Positions 18,667-27,227 are shown, counted from the first letter of the stretch. The stretch: DNA of 64,000 nt from Actinoplanes palleronii (GCF_016862315.1 NZ_BOMS01000024.1:1-64000), one strand, 5' to 3'. The notes: a model not told the origin generated them from the sequence alone. Translations and numbers: made by a program.

Positions 18667-19617
18667 GTGACTGACTTCGCACTTAGCTACGGCGACCACG
18701 TGACCCGTGCGCGCCGGGACGGCCGGCCCGTCGTGGCCCTGGAAAGCACGATCATCTCGCACGGCCTGCCGCACCCGGACAATCTGCGGGTCGCCCGGGA
18801 GATCGAGCAGACCGTCCGGGACAACGGCGCCGTACCGGCCACCATCGGCATGATCGGCGGAAAGATCGTCGTCGGGCTGGACGACGCGCAGATCGAGCAC
18901 CTGGCGCTCGCCGGCGACGTCGCCAAGCTCTCGGTCCGGGACCTGGCGATCGCCGCGGCCCGGCGCGCCGACGGCGCCACCACGGTCGCCGCCACCAGCG
19001 CGATCGCCGCGGCGGCCGGGATCGGCGTGTTCGCCACCGGCGGCCTGGGCGGGGTGCACCGGGAGGCGAACCTCACCTTCGACGAGTCCGCCGACCTGAC
19101 CGCGCTGGCCCGGACCCCGATCGTGGTGGTCTGCGCCGGCGTCAAGTCGATCCTCGACGTGGGCGCCACCCTGGAGCGCCTGGAGACCCTCGGCGTCTCG
19201 GTGGCCGGGTACGCCACCCGCCGCTTCCCCGGGTTCTTCATCACCGACGGCGGTTTCGACGTGGACTGGCAGCTCGACTCGCCGGAGCAGGTCGCCGACT
19301 TCATCCGGGCCCGCCGGGACCAGGAGGTCAGCGACGGCGCCCTGGTGCTGGCCAACCCGCTGCCGGCCGACGAGCAGCTGGACCCGGCGCTGCACGACCG
19401 GACGCTGGCCTCCGGGCTGGCCAAGCTCGCCGAGGAGGGCGTCACCGGCAAGGCGGTCACCCCGTTCCTGCTGGCGCACTTCCACTCCAGCACCGAGGGG
19501 CAGAGCCTCGCGGTGAACGTCCGGATCATCCTGCGCAACGCCGCCCTGGCGGCCCGGATCGCGGCGGCCGAGAACGCCGGGACGGCCGTGCCGGTGGGCT
19601 TCGCCGTGCCGGCCTGA
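18667..19617 (+). CDS. psuG: pseudouridine-5'-phosphate glycosidase
   Basis: A 316-residue enzyme that splits pseudouridine 5'-phosphate into uracil and ribose 5-phosphate, the second step of pseudouridine breakdown. E26 in ALESTIISHG and K160 in CAGVKSILD correspond to the catalytic Glu and Schiff-base Lys of E. coli YeiN, and K87 (VAKLSVRD) to its phosphate-binding Lys. FATGGLGGVHR (122-132) is the family signature. The GTG at 18667 lacks a ribosome binding site. A -10-like TACCGT ends seven bases upstream, so the mRNA may be leaderless (inference). The kinase follows three bases after the stop. Confidence 0.94.
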   Translation: MTDFALSYGDHVTRARRDGRPVVALESTIISHGLPHPDNLRVAREIEQTVRDNGAVPATIGMIGGKIVVGLDDAQIEHLALAGDVAKLSVRDLAIAAARRADGATTVAATSAIAAAAGIGVFATGGLGGVHREANLTFDESADLTALARTPIVVVCAGVKSILDVGATLERLETLGVSVAGYATRRFPGFFITDGGFDVDWQLDSPEQVADFIRARRDQEVSDGALVLANPLPADEQLDPALHDRTLASGLAKLAEEGVTGKAVTPFLLAHFHSSTEGQSLAVNVRIILRNAALAARIAAAENAGTAVPVGFAVPA

Positions 19618-19620
19618 TCG

Positions 19621-20514
19621 ATGGGCGCCGTGATCGTCGTCGGTGACCTGGTCACCGACGTGCTGGTCGAGCACGACGGGCCGATCCGGCCGGGCACCGA
19701 CACCGCCGCCGCCATCCGGGTGAGCGGCGGGGGCCAGGCGGCCAACACGGCCGCCTGGCTGGCGCACGCCGGGCAGGCGACCGTCCTGGTGGCCGCGGTC
19801 GGCGACGACCAGGCCGGGCGGGACCGGGTGGCCGAGCTGGTAGCGGCCGGGGTGGGTGACGCGATCCAGGTGCGCCCGGGCGCGGTCACCGGCAGCGTGG
19901 TGGTGCTCACCGGCGCCGCCGAACGCACCATGATCACCGATCGGGGCGCCTGCCTGCTGCTCGACCCGGAGCACGTGACCGCGGTGATCGCGGCCGCGGC
20001 GCCCGGCAGCCACCTGCACCTCTCCGGGTACCCGCTGCTGCACGCCGGGTCGCGGCCGGCGGGCCTGGCGGCCCTGGCAGCCGCCCGGCGGCACGGACTC
20101 ACGGTGAGCGTCGACGCGGCGTCCGCTGCCCCGTTGCGCGACGCCGGGGCCGGGGAGTTCCTGGCTTGGGTACGGGAGAGCGACGTGCTGCTCTGCAACG
20201 CCGACGAGGCCGACGTGCTGGCCGGGCCGGGCACCGCCGCCGAGCAGGCCGGGCGGCTGACCGCGCAGGTCCGGTACGCGGTGGTGAAGCAGGGCGCCGG
20301 TGGCGCGGTGTGGGCCGGGCGGGACGGTTCGGCCGGTGCGGCGCCGGCGCTGGACGTACCGGTGAAGGATCCGACCGGCGCCGGTGACGCCTTCGCCGCG
20401 GGCCTGCTCACCGCATGGTTGTCCGGCGCGGACCCGGTGGCCGCGCTGCGGTCCGGTGCGGTGCTCGGCGCCGCGGCCGTCCAGTGGATCGGTGCCCGCC
20501 CGCGCCCTTCGTGA
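19621..20514 (+). CDS. psuK: PfkB-family carbohydrate kinase, probable pseudouridine kinase
   Basis: A 297-residue ribokinase-family protein. The N-terminal GGGQAANTAAWLAHAG motif and the C-terminal catalytic motif DPTGAGDAFAAGLL, with the base Asp in GAGD, are intact. Its start lies three bases after the psuG stop, so the two are coupled. The pairing indicates that it phosphorylates pseudouridine to the substrate of PsuG, although sequence alone does not separate this from other nucleoside or sugar kinases. Confidence 0.88.
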   Translation: MGAVIVVGDLVTDVLVEHDGPIRPGTDTAAAIRVSGGGQAANTAAWLAHAGQATVLVAAVGDDQAGRDRVAELVAAGVGDAIQVRPGAVTGSVVVLTGAAERTMITDRGACLLLDPEHVTAVIAAAAPGSHLHLSGYPLLHAGSRPAGLAALAAARRHGLTVSVDAASAAPLRDAGAGEFLAWVRESDVLLCNADEADVLAGPGTAAEQAGRLTAQVRYAVVKQGAGGAVWAGRDGSAGAAPALDVPVKDPTGAGDAFAAGLLTAWLSGADPVAALRSGAVLGAAAVQWIGARPRPS

Positions 20515-20530
20515 GACGGGGCGGTGCGGC

Positions 20531-20926
20531 TCAGGCCGGCCGGTGCCGCTCGGCGCCGGTCGGCTCGACCACCTCGGCGTCGATGACGATCGGCGCGACG
20601 GGCTCGGGCGTGGCGGACAGTCCGGCGAGCGTCTCCTGCCGCTGGTGCTCCCGGGCGGCCGCGTCGGCGGCCCGCTCGGCCTTGGTCTTCGGCGCCCGGT
20701 CGTTGGCGATCAGCACCGCGGCCCACGGCAGGAAGACCATGCCGGCCGCGCAGAGCGTCAGCCAGAGCGGCAGCCATGGCGGTCTCAGGCTGGCCAGCAC
20801 GCCACCGAGGATCAGGCAGCCGACCCGGGCGCTCATCATCGTCACGTAGCGGAACTCCCGGCTACGGAGTTGATCGCTGGGGCTGCGCGCGGCGTCGGTG
20901 ATGACCACCGAGGGCGGCTTCTTCAC
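20531..20926 (-). CDS. DUF3099 membrane protein
   Basis: A 131-residue protein that begins with the family signature PPSVVITDAARSPSDQLRSR, followed by two hydrophobic segments (about 29-45 and 49-73) and a charged tail. It matches actinobacterial DUF3099, of unknown function. The GTG at 20926 has GGGAG seven bases upstream. It converges with the pseudouridine operon. Confidence 0.85.
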   Translation of the reverse strand: MKKPPSVVITDAARSPSDQLRSREFRYVTMMSARVGCLILGGVLASLRPPWLPLWLTLCAAGMVFLPWAAVLIANDRAPKTKAERAADAAAREHQRQETLAGLSATPEPVAPIVIDAEVVEPTGAERHRPA

Positions 20927-20986
20927 AGGGCACTCCCGTTCGACTCCGCCATCCTCGCACCGGCCGGGCCGAAGTGCCCACCCGGA

Positions 20987-21562
20987 CTAGGACTTGGTGG
21001 CTTTCGCCTCGGCTTTCGCGGCCTTCTTGTACTCACGCACCTTGGTCAGCGAGGCGTCGTCGACGATGTCGGCAACCGATCGGTACGCGCCCTCGCCGCC
21101 GTACCCGCCGGCGGCCTCGCGCCAGCCGGTCGGCTGGACACCGCACTGCTTGCCGAGCAGCGCCACGAAGATCTGCGCCTTCTGCTGGCCGAAACCGGGC
21201 AGCGCGACGATCCGCTGGTACAGCTCGGCGCCGGTCGGCACGTCCCGCCAGAGCGCGGCGACGTCACCGTCGTACCGGTCGGCGATCACCCGGCAGACCT
21301 CCTGGACCCGGGTGGCCATCGCCTTCGGGAACCGGTGCAGGGCCGGCGGGGTGGCGAAGAACTCGAGCAGCGCGGCCGGGTCGAAGTCGGCCAGCTCGGT
21401 CGCGGTCGGCTCGTGACCCAGCCGCTGCACCAGCACGAGCGGCGAGGTGAACGCCTTCTCCATGGTGATCTGCTGGTCCAGGACCAGCCCGAGCAGGACC
21501 GCCAGCGAGCTCCGGTCCAGCAGCGCGTTGGCCTCGGCGGGAATGGGCAGGGAGAACGTCAT
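20987..21562 (-). CDS. HhH-GPD base-excision DNA repair protein
   Basis: A 191-residue protein of the actinobacterial HhH-GPD glycosylase-like family. It has the MEKAF-type helical start (VLLGLVLDQQITMEKAFTSP) and a helix-hairpin-helix LPGFGQQKAQIFVALLGKQ (about 133-151). I could not point to a clear catalytic Asp after the hairpin, so glycosylase activity is not assured. A Lys/Ala-rich tail ends the protein. The start is ATG 21562 with GGAAGA seven bases upstream. The region upstream is shared with the divergent toxin-antitoxin-like pair. Confidence 0.85.
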   Translation of the reverse strand: MTFSLPIPAEANALLDRSSLAVLLGLVLDQQITMEKAFTSPLVLVQRLGHEPTATELADFDPAALLEFFATPPALHRFPKAMATRVQEVCRVIADRYDGDVAALWRDVPTGAELYQRIVALPGFGQQKAQIFVALLGKQCGVQPTGWREAAGGYGGEGAYRSVADIVDDASLTKVREYKKAAKAEAKATKS

Positions 21563-21601
21563 GCGGCCATCTTCCACCACGAGGGGAGCCACGAAGAGGG
21601 A

Positions 21602-21632
21602 GTACGTCAAGTACCTGACGTACTTGACGTAC
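21602..21632. promoter_or_regulatory. palindromic operator candidate of the toxin-antitoxin-like pair
   Basis: GTACGTCAAGTAC (21602-21614) and GTACTTGACGTAC (21620-21632) are a perfect 13-bp inverted repeat with a 5-base spacer. A -35-like TTGACG (21624-21629) is embedded in the right arm. It lies 42 bases before the antitoxin start, where an autoregulatory operator of a type II module would be expected. Confidence 0.65.
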
Positions 21633-21673
21633 TTGTCGCGGCGCGGCACGCTTGCGATGGAGGGGGTGGAGTG

Positions 21674-22090
21674 ATGTCGGCGGTTCACTACGAAAGCTAC
21701 ACAGAAGCCCGGACTCACCTGAAGGCTCTGCTGGATGCGGCCGAGCGTGGCCGCGTGGCGACGGTGCGGCGGGACTCCCGGACGACGGCCTTCGTCGATC
21801 AGGAGCGCCTGCGGTACTTCCTCGCGGCCGTGACACCCGCGAAGGCCGAGATCGTGGCCGAGGGTGGCGGGTGGTCGGTCTTCATTCCCGGTCTGCCCGT
21901 GGCCGCCGACGGCGCGACTGTCGACGAGGCTCTCGACGAAACGGTCGCCGCCCTCCGCGAGTACGCCGAGGATTGGCAGGACCACCTGCTCGACGCGCCC
22001 AACCATGCCGCGAATTGGGGGCTGGTCCAGCTGATCTGCCTCAGTGACGACGCTCAACTGCGGGACTGGCTGGTCGGAGCCGGGCGATGA
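21674..22090 (+). CDS. Phd/YefM-like antitoxin with HicB-like C-terminus
   Basis: A 138-residue protein. The first about 50 residues resemble the Phd/YefM fold (YTEARTHLKALLDAAERGRV followed by TVRRDSRTTAFVD). The next part resembles a HicB half-fold (GGGWSVFIPGLPVAADGATV, then DEALDETVAALREYAEDW). This suggests a composite antitoxin. GGAGGGGG lies seven bases before the ATG at 21674. Its stop overlaps the next start as ATGA. Assignment rests on fold-level resemblance and context. Confidence 0.65.
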   Translation: MSAVHYESYTEARTHLKALLDAAERGRVATVRRDSRTTAFVDQERLRYFLAAVTPAKAEIVAEGGGWSVFIPGLPVAADGATVDEALDETVAALREYAEDWQDHLLDAPNHAANWGLVQLICLSDDAQLRDWLVGAGR

Positions 22091-22512
22091 CCTGGCCTCA
22101 GCCGACCCGCGAGTTGCACGAGAAGTTCTGCACCGTCGAGGGCTGGGAGAACGTCCGCGATGCCCGCGGACGAACCGGAACCCACCACATCACTTACGAA
22201 CTACGCCTCCGGGACGGCCGCATCCTGCGCACCAGGATCTCCCACCCCGCCGATCGGACCGCCTACGGGCCGCGGATCTGGGCCCATATCCTGCGCGACC
22301 AGCTCGACGTCAAGGCCGCCGAGTTCTGGGACTGCGTTCAGGACGGCGTCAAACCGGATCGCGGCATCCCGGAAACCCCGGAGGAGTCACTCCCCCTCGA
22401 ACTCGTCCACCTGCTCCTCCACCGCGTCGGCCTCACCGAGGCAGAGCTGGCCGCGATGACGAAGGACGAGGCCGTCAACCGCCTGAACCGTTTCTGGGCC
22501 GGCGGCTCTTGA
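22087..22512 (+). CDS. putative toxin partner (cytotoxic translational repressor-like)
   Basis: A 141-residue protein with an N-terminal module (FCTVEGWENVRDARGRTGTH, then HITYELRLRDGRILRTRISH). Its GW...H-H pattern resembles the dsRBD-like HicA mRNA interferases. Helical residues of unknown role follow. It overlaps the antitoxin gene by 4 bases, the usual order and spacing of type II modules. The catalytic assignment is inference. A plain two-gene stress operon is the alternative. Confidence 0.55.
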   Translation: MTWPQPTRELHEKFCTVEGWENVRDARGRTGTHHITYELRLRDGRILRTRISHPADRTAYGPRIWAHILRDQLDVKAAEFWDCVQDGVKPDRGIPETPEESLPLELVHLLLHRVGLTEAELAAMTKDEAVNRLNRFWAGGS

Positions 22513-22540
22513 GACCGGCACGCCGGCACGTCATCGGAGA

Positions 22541-23059
22541 TCAGGGGGCCGGGTCGGCGTGTTCTTCGATGCGGCGGACTGTTTCATGGGCCATCCCGGT
22601 CAGGTATTCGAGGTCGAGGTCGGTGAACTGGCGGCGGCGCAGGTCCAGGGCGCAGAGGGCGCCGACCACGTGGCCGCCGGAGGAGACCAGCGGGGCCCCG
22701 ATGTATGACCGCATGCCCTCCAGCGTGACCAGCGGGTTGTCCCGATGCTCCGGATGGATGGTGAAGTCGGCGACGGCGCGGGGGGCCTGCTCGGTCAGGA
22801 ACGGGGTGCAGAACGCCCACTCGATCGGGGTGCCGTCCGCCTCGGCGATCCAGTCCGGGACCGGGCCGCAGCCGGCCAGGAACACCTGGGCGTCGTCGAG
22901 CAGGGCGTCCACCATCGCGAACGGGGTGCCGAGCCGGTTCGAGACCCGCTCGACCACCTCGGTCAGGTACGCCCGCTGCTCGCCCCGGTCCAGGCCGAGC
23001 CGGGCCACCTCGCGGAGCCGGTCACGCTCGTAGAGCTGCGGGTAGGCCGGCATTCTCAT
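22541..23059 (-). CDS. GAF-domain sensor protein
   Basis: A 172-residue protein that is almost entirely one GAF domain (about 30-165). Typical elements are TPFAMVDALLDDAQVFLAG, EWAFCTPFLTEQAPRAVADF and MRSYIGAPLVSSGGHVVGAL with CALDL. It has no output domain, so it probably binds a small ligand and acts on a partner. Cysteines near 52, 71 and 133 could serve redox sensing. The ATG at 23059 overlaps the upstream gene's stop (ATGA). It is the last gene of the chemosensory-like cluster. Confidence 0.85.
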   Translation of the reverse strand: MRMPAYPQLYERDRLREVARLGLDRGEQRAYLTEVVERVSNRLGTPFAMVDALLDDAQVFLAGCGPVPDWIAEADGTPIEWAFCTPFLTEQAPRAVADFTIHPEHRDNPLVTLEGMRSYIGAPLVSSGGHVVGALCALDLRRRQFTDLDLEYLTGMAHETVRRIEEHADPAP

Positions 23060-23328
23060 GACGGGCCGGTCCGGGCCAGGGCCTCGTACGTGATCAGCCG
23101 GACCTTCAGCGAGCGCGCGGCCACCCGGCTCAGCTCGCCCACCTCCATCACGTGCTCGGCCACCCGTCGCAGGTCGGCCGAGCTGGTGACCGGCCGCTGC
23201 AGGCCGAGCGACCGCACCGCAAGGGTCCACAGCCCGTCGGCCATCTCCGGGCCGACCAGGTCCGCGAAGGACTTCACGGCGTCCTGCTCGGTCGGCAGCT
23301 CGTGGCCGTAATCCTCCATGCCAGGCAT
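23056..23328 (-). CDS. small conserved protein of unknown function coupled to GAF gene
   Basis: A 90-residue helical protein that I do not recognise (MPGMEDYGHELPTEQDAVKS at the start, LSRVAARSLKVRLITYEALA near the end). GGAAGAGG lies upstream of the ATG at 23328 at good spacing, supporting a real start. Its stop overlaps the GAF start, so the two proteins are made together and may interact. It lies 86 bases downstream of the Hpt-CheW gene. Confidence 0.7.
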   Translation of the reverse strand: MPGMEDYGHELPTEQDAVKSFADLVGPEMADGLWTLAVRSLGLQRPVTSSADLRRVAEHVMEVGELSRVAARSLKVRLITYEALARTGPS

Positions 23329-23414
23329 CGCGGCGCCTCTTCCTGTCCGGACTACCGCTCCGGACAACTCGATAGAACATTTTCGTTCCGGGTCTGCTGG
23401 GTCGTCGACCGCCG

Positions 23415-24248
23415 TCACGGCGGTTCGGTACGCCCCCAGCTCTGTTCGGCACGGTCGAGCACCGTCGTCAGGTTCAGCACCAGGAGCACCGGCCCGTCGC
23501 CGGGCAGCGCGGTGCCGGCGAACTCGGCGGCCGGGGTGAGCAGGCCCTCCATCGGCCGCAGCGGCACGTCGCAGGTCCCGTGCAGCCGCTGGACGAGCAG
23601 CCCGGCCCGGCGCCCGCCCACCCGGGTCACCAGCACCGTGCGGCACCCGTCCGGCGGGGGCGGGGCGTCGGAGAGCCGCAGGGCCCGGGCCAGGTCGAGC
23701 ACCGGCAGCACGGTGTCGCCGCTGACCACCACGTCCCGGCCCAGCACCCGGCCCAGCCCGGTGGGCGGCACCCGGATCGTCTCGGTCACCTGGCCGGCCG
23801 GGATGCCGAACCGCTGCCCGGCCACGCCGACCATCACCAGCGGGGTGGACTCCACGGGTTCGCCGGGTTCGTCGGCGACGGTGTGGAGGACGCGAGGCGG
23901 GGCGGTACGACGTACCGGAGAGATGTCGGCCCGGACCGGCAGGCGGCCGTGCGCGGCGACGTGCGTCAACCAGCCGCGGATCTGATCGAATCCGGTCTGG
24001 AGATCGTCGGCCGGGACGGGCCGGTCGGACCGGACCTCGGCCAGGCGGTCCTCGATCGCGTGGGCGAGCCGGGTCAGCTCGGGCAGGTCGAAGAGACCGG
24101 ACGAGGCCCGGAGGGTGTGCGCGGCCCGGAACATCGTGTCGGCCGCCGTCCGATCATCCGGGTTCCGCCGCAGCCGGAGCAGGCTCTCGCCGACCGGGGC
24201 GAGCAGGTCGTCCGCCTCGGCGAGAAACTGGGCCAGCAAGGGTTTCAT
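23415..24248 (-). CDS. Hpt-CheW hybrid protein (CheA-like without kinase domain)
   Basis: A 277-residue protein. Residues about 1-100 form a histidine phosphotransfer domain with the phospho-acceptor H44 in FRAAHTLRASSG. After a Pro/Arg linker, residues about 135-275 form a CheW/P5-like domain (PLVMVGVAGQRFGIPAGQV, TVLPVLDLARAL, VLLVLNLTTVL). The dimerisation and ATPase domains of CheA are missing, so it cannot autophosphorylate. It probably accepts phosphate from another kinase or acts only as a scaffold. It begins 16 bases after cheW. Confidence 0.88.
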   Translation of the reverse strand: MKPLLAQFLAEADDLLAPVGESLLRLRRNPDDRTAADTMFRAAHTLRASSGLFDLPELTRLAHAIEDRLAEVRSDRPVPADDLQTGFDQIRGWLTHVAAHGRLPVRADISPVRRTAPPRVLHTVADEPGEPVESTPLVMVGVAGQRFGIPAGQVTETIRVPPTGLGRVLGRDVVVSGDTVLPVLDLARALRLSDAPPPPDGCRTVLVTRVGGRRAGLLVQRLHGTCDVPLRPMEGLLTPAAEFAGTALPGDGPVLLVLNLTTVLDRAEQSWGRTEPP

Positions 24249-24264
24249 GCCGTCCTGCCGGTCG

Positions 24265-24717
24265 TCAGGCTTCGGACCGGGCCGTGGCCGCGGGCCGGTA
24301 CCGGCCGTCGATCAGCCGGTCCACGTCCAGCACCGCGGTCATCGCCCCGCCGCCCGACCGGATCACGCCGGCCAGCACGTCCGGGTGCACCGCGGCCCGG
24401 ACCTCCTCGGCCGGATCCACCGCCGACGGGTCCACGCTGATCACGCCGGAGACCCGATCGACCACGAAGCCGAGCGGCACGTCGCCGTCCATCACGATCA
24501 CCCGGCTGGTCGCGTCCTGCTCGGGCTGCTCCATCGCGCAGCACACCCGCAGGCTGACCACCGGCAGTGCCCGGCCGTGCAGGTCGGCGAGCCCGACCAG
24601 GGCCGGCGGCCCGAGCGGGACCCGGACCACCTCCGGCATCCGGATGATCTCCTTGACCCGGTCCGTCGGGAACGCGCACCGCTCCCCCGCCAGCTCGAAC
24701 GTGACGTAGTCGCTCAT
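24265..24717 (-). CDS. cheW: CheW-like coupling protein
   Basis: A 150-residue single CheW domain (YVTFELAGERCAFPTDRVKE, LVGLADLHGRALPVVSLRV, VIVMDGDVPLGFVVDRVSGV). It should link the receptor-like protein encoded just upstream to its signalling partner. The ATG at 24717 lies four bases after the receptor stop. No cheY, cheR, cheB or full cheA is present in the window. Confidence 0.92.
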   Translation of the reverse strand: MSDYVTFELAGERCAFPTDRVKEIIRMPEVVRVPLGPPALVGLADLHGRALPVVSLRVCCAMEQPEQDATSRVIVMDGDVPLGFVVDRVSGVISVDPSAVDPAEEVRAAVHPDVLAGVIRSGGGAMTAVLDVDRLIDGRYRPAATARSEA

Positions 24718-24721
24718 CCGG

Positions 24722-26572
24722 TCAGTCCGCCTTCGGCAGCTCGTCGGTGCGTGCGGCGATCTCCCCGGCCGTCGCGGCCAGATCACCGGCGCCCCGGGCC
24801 TGGTCACGGGCGGCGAGCACGGCCTGCGCGGCCAGATGCTCGGCCTGGTTCGCGGCGGACGCCACGTTCTCCAGCCCGCCGCGGACCCCGCTGAGCGCCT
24901 TGGCCAGCGCCTCGGCCGACTCGCGGACCTCCTCGCCGCCACCGCGCACCTGCCGCACCGCGTGATCGATCTCGTCCAGCCGGGTGAGGCCGGCGGTGGC
25001 CGCCGTCTGCTCGGCCCGCAGCTGCCGGCCGGTCTCGGCGAGGTCGTCACGCACCTCGGCGATCCGGTCCTGCACCGCGACGACCAGGTCGCCGATCCGG
25101 CCGGCCCGGTCCGTCGCGTCCCGGGCCAGGTCACGGACACCGGCGCAGACCTTCGCGAACCCCGTGCCGCGCTCGCCGGCCCGGACCGCCTCGGCCGCGC
25201 CGTGCACCGCGAGCATGGTGGCCTGCACCGCGACGGTCCCGACGACGCCGGCGATCCGGTCGATCCGGCGGGCGAGCCGCTCCAGCTCGGTGACCGTCCG
25301 GAGGTGCCGCAGGGTGTCCCGGCCGGCCTGGGCGTACGCCTCGATCGTCGCACCGGCCGTCGCCCGGCCGGCCTCGAGGACGGCGAGCAGCGCGTCGGCC
25401 CGCTCCACCCCGGCGGCGTCCCGGGTGATCGCGAGTTGGACGGCCTGCTCGACCCGGTTGATCGCCTCGGCGGCCCGCCAGCCCTTCTCGGCGGCGGTCC
25501 GGGCGCTCGCATCGATCTCGGCGAGGGCCGCGCCGATCCCGGTGGCGGCCCGGGTGAGCTCCTCCGCCGCGCCGGCCAGCTCCTCGACCGGGCCGGTCGT
25601 CGCCCCGGTGCCGCCCGAGCCGTCGCGGACGTCCTCGACGATCCCGGCCAGTGCCTCGGCGGCCCGTTCGCTGCGTTCCAGCGCCTCGCTCTGCCGCCGT
25701 GCCGCCTGCAGGGACAGGTCGGCGACCACGACCTGTTGCTCGGCCGCCGTGGCGATCTCCGTGGCGCGCTGCCCGGCGGCGCCGGCCGTGGCCCGGGCCC
25801 GCTCGGCGAGTTCGGTCATCTCGGCGGCGCCGCTCAGGATCGCGCCCAGGTCGGCCCGGACCGTCGCCGGCGTCGTGGTGACCGCCCGGCCCGTCGTCGA
25901 GGCCGGCCCGGCGGCGATCTCGGCGACCCGGTCGCGCACCTCGCCGACCAGGTCACGGATCTGCCGGGTGGCAAGCTCGGCGGTGCCGGCGAGGACACGC
26001 ACCTCGTCCGCCACGATCGTGAAGCCCCGGCCGTCCGGGCCGGCCCGGGACGCCTCGAGTGCCGCGTTGAGCGCCAGCAGGTCCGCCTGGTCGGCGACGT
26101 CGGCGACGCACGCCACGGTCGCGCCCAGCTCGCCGGCCTGTCTCGCCAGTTCGGCACGAGCCAGCGCCGGCCCGCCGGTCGGGGCGGTGGTGGGGCCGGG
26201 AGGGGTGTGGTGGAGCAGGTTCTGCAGCGCCTGACCGAACTCGATCACGTGGCGTGCGGCTCGCAGCTGCCGCTCGGCCCGTTCCTCGACCTCGTCCATC
26301 GCGATCAGGCCGCGCTGCGCCGCGCCGGCCGTCACCTCGGCGGCAGCGGCGATCTGCCGCATCGACTCGGTGAGCTGCTGGTAGTCCTGGGCTGCCTGGA
26401 CGTTCTGCGCCGCGATCCCGGCGACCGCACCGGCGATCCGGTCCGCCGTCCGGCGCCGCCCGCCTTTCGACCGGCCGCCTCGCGGCGCCGCGTCCGCCGG
26501 CTGCCCGGACCGGGTGACCGCGGGCGTGACCGGTGAGCGAGGCGGTGCTGTGGCGGTGCCGGTGTGCGGCAT
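24722..26572 (-). CDS. soluble methyl-accepting chemotaxis-like protein with two signalling tips
   Basis: A 616-residue, almost fully coiled-coil protein without membrane segments or an extracytoplasmic sensor domain. Residues 158-195 match the receptor hairpin tip (ADQADLLALNAALEASRAG then GRGFTIVADEVRVLA). A second, more diverged tip lies at about 441-483 (GTVAVQATMLAVHGAAEAVR, GTGFAKVCAGVRDLA). This makes an internal duplication of the signalling region. The N-terminus is a basic, Pro-rich tail. GGGAGA lies seven bases before the ATG. It is the first gene of the MCP-cheW-Hpt/CheW run. What it senses is unknown. Confidence 0.85.
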   Translation of the reverse strand: MPHTGTATAPPRSPVTPAVTRSGQPADAAPRGGRSKGGRRRTADRIAGAVAGIAAQNVQAAQDYQQLTESMRQIAAAAEVTAGAAQRGLIAMDEVEERAERQLRAARHVIEFGQALQNLLHHTPPGPTTAPTGGPALARAELARQAGELGATVACVADVADQADLLALNAALEASRAGPDGRGFTIVADEVRVLAGTAELATRQIRDLVGEVRDRVAEIAAGPASTTGRAVTTTPATVRADLGAILSGAAEMTELAERARATAGAAGQRATEIATAAEQQVVVADLSLQAARRQSEALERSERAAEALAGIVEDVRDGSGGTGATTGPVEELAGAAEELTRAATGIGAALAEIDASARTAAEKGWRAAEAINRVEQAVQLAITRDAAGVERADALLAVLEAGRATAGATIEAYAQAGRDTLRHLRTVTELERLARRIDRIAGVVGTVAVQATMLAVHGAAEAVRAGERGTGFAKVCAGVRDLARDATDRAGRIGDLVVAVQDRIAEVRDDLAETGRQLRAEQTAATAGLTRLDEIDHAVRQVRGGGEEVRESAEALAKALSGVRGGLENVASAANQAEHLAAQAVLAARDQARGAGDLAATAGEIAARTDELPKAD

Positions 26573-26804
26573 GGGGCGATCTCCCGTCTGGGTCCGGTCC
26601 GCCAGGCGCCCGAGCGCCCGTCGTCAGCAGCGCGCCCGGCTACCGCCTGGAACGGTTTCTCCACCCAGCTGAGATCCTGGCACCGCACTCTGCCCGCGGA
26701 GGGAGTATGCGACTAGTTCGATGCCTGCCCCCGGGCGCCGTCGTTTACCGTTCACGATCAGCCGCGGCGGGCGGCGACACGTGGATCGGCGAGGGCGGGA
26801 AGAC

Positions 26805-27227
26805 ATGCGGGCTTTGGTGCAGACGGTGAGCCGGGCGAGCGTCACGGTCGACGAGACGATCATCGGCGCGATCACCGACGGCCTGCTGGTGCTGGTCGGG
26901 GTCACCCACGAGGACACCCCGGCGCTGGCCGCCGAGCTCGCCCGCAAGACCTACGAGCTGCGCATCCTGGACGGCGACCGGTCCGCCTCGGACGAGGGCG
27001 CGCCGCTGCTGGTGGTCAGTCAGTTCACCCTGTACGGCGACGCGCGCAAGGGCCGGCGCCCGACCTGGAACGCGGCCGCGCCCGCCGAGGTGGCCGAGCC
27101 GCTGATCACCGCGTACGTGGAAGCACTGCGCGCCCGGGGAGCGACCGTCGAAACCGGTCGCTTCCGGGCGCACATGCTGGTGGAGAGCGTCAACGTCGGA
27201 CCGCGGACGATCCTGCTGGAACTCTGA
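26805..27227 (+). CDS. dtd: D-aminoacyl-tRNA deacylase
   Basis: A 140-residue enzyme that removes D-amino acids (and glycine) from mischarged tRNAs. The start [16 protein letters not shown], the [15 protein letters not shown] segment (about 77-91) and the C-terminal [11 protein letters not shown] with its Gly-Pro pair are family hallmarks. The ATG at 26805 follows GCGGGAAGAC. Its stop abuts that of the convergent phospholipase-like gene; together they form TGATCA. Confidence 0.95.
   Translation: MRALVQTVSRASVTVDETIIGAITDGLLVLVGVTHEDTPALAAELARKTYELRILDGDRSASDEGAPLLVVSQFTLYGDARKGRRPTWNAAAPAEVAEPLITAYVEALRARGATVETGRFRAHMLVESVNVGPRTILLEL

Noticed and set aside
23330..23646. N-terminal extension of the 90-residue protein upstream of GAF
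   Set aside because: It overlaps the Hpt-CheW gene in another frame and has no family features. A ribosome binding site marks the ATG at 23328.
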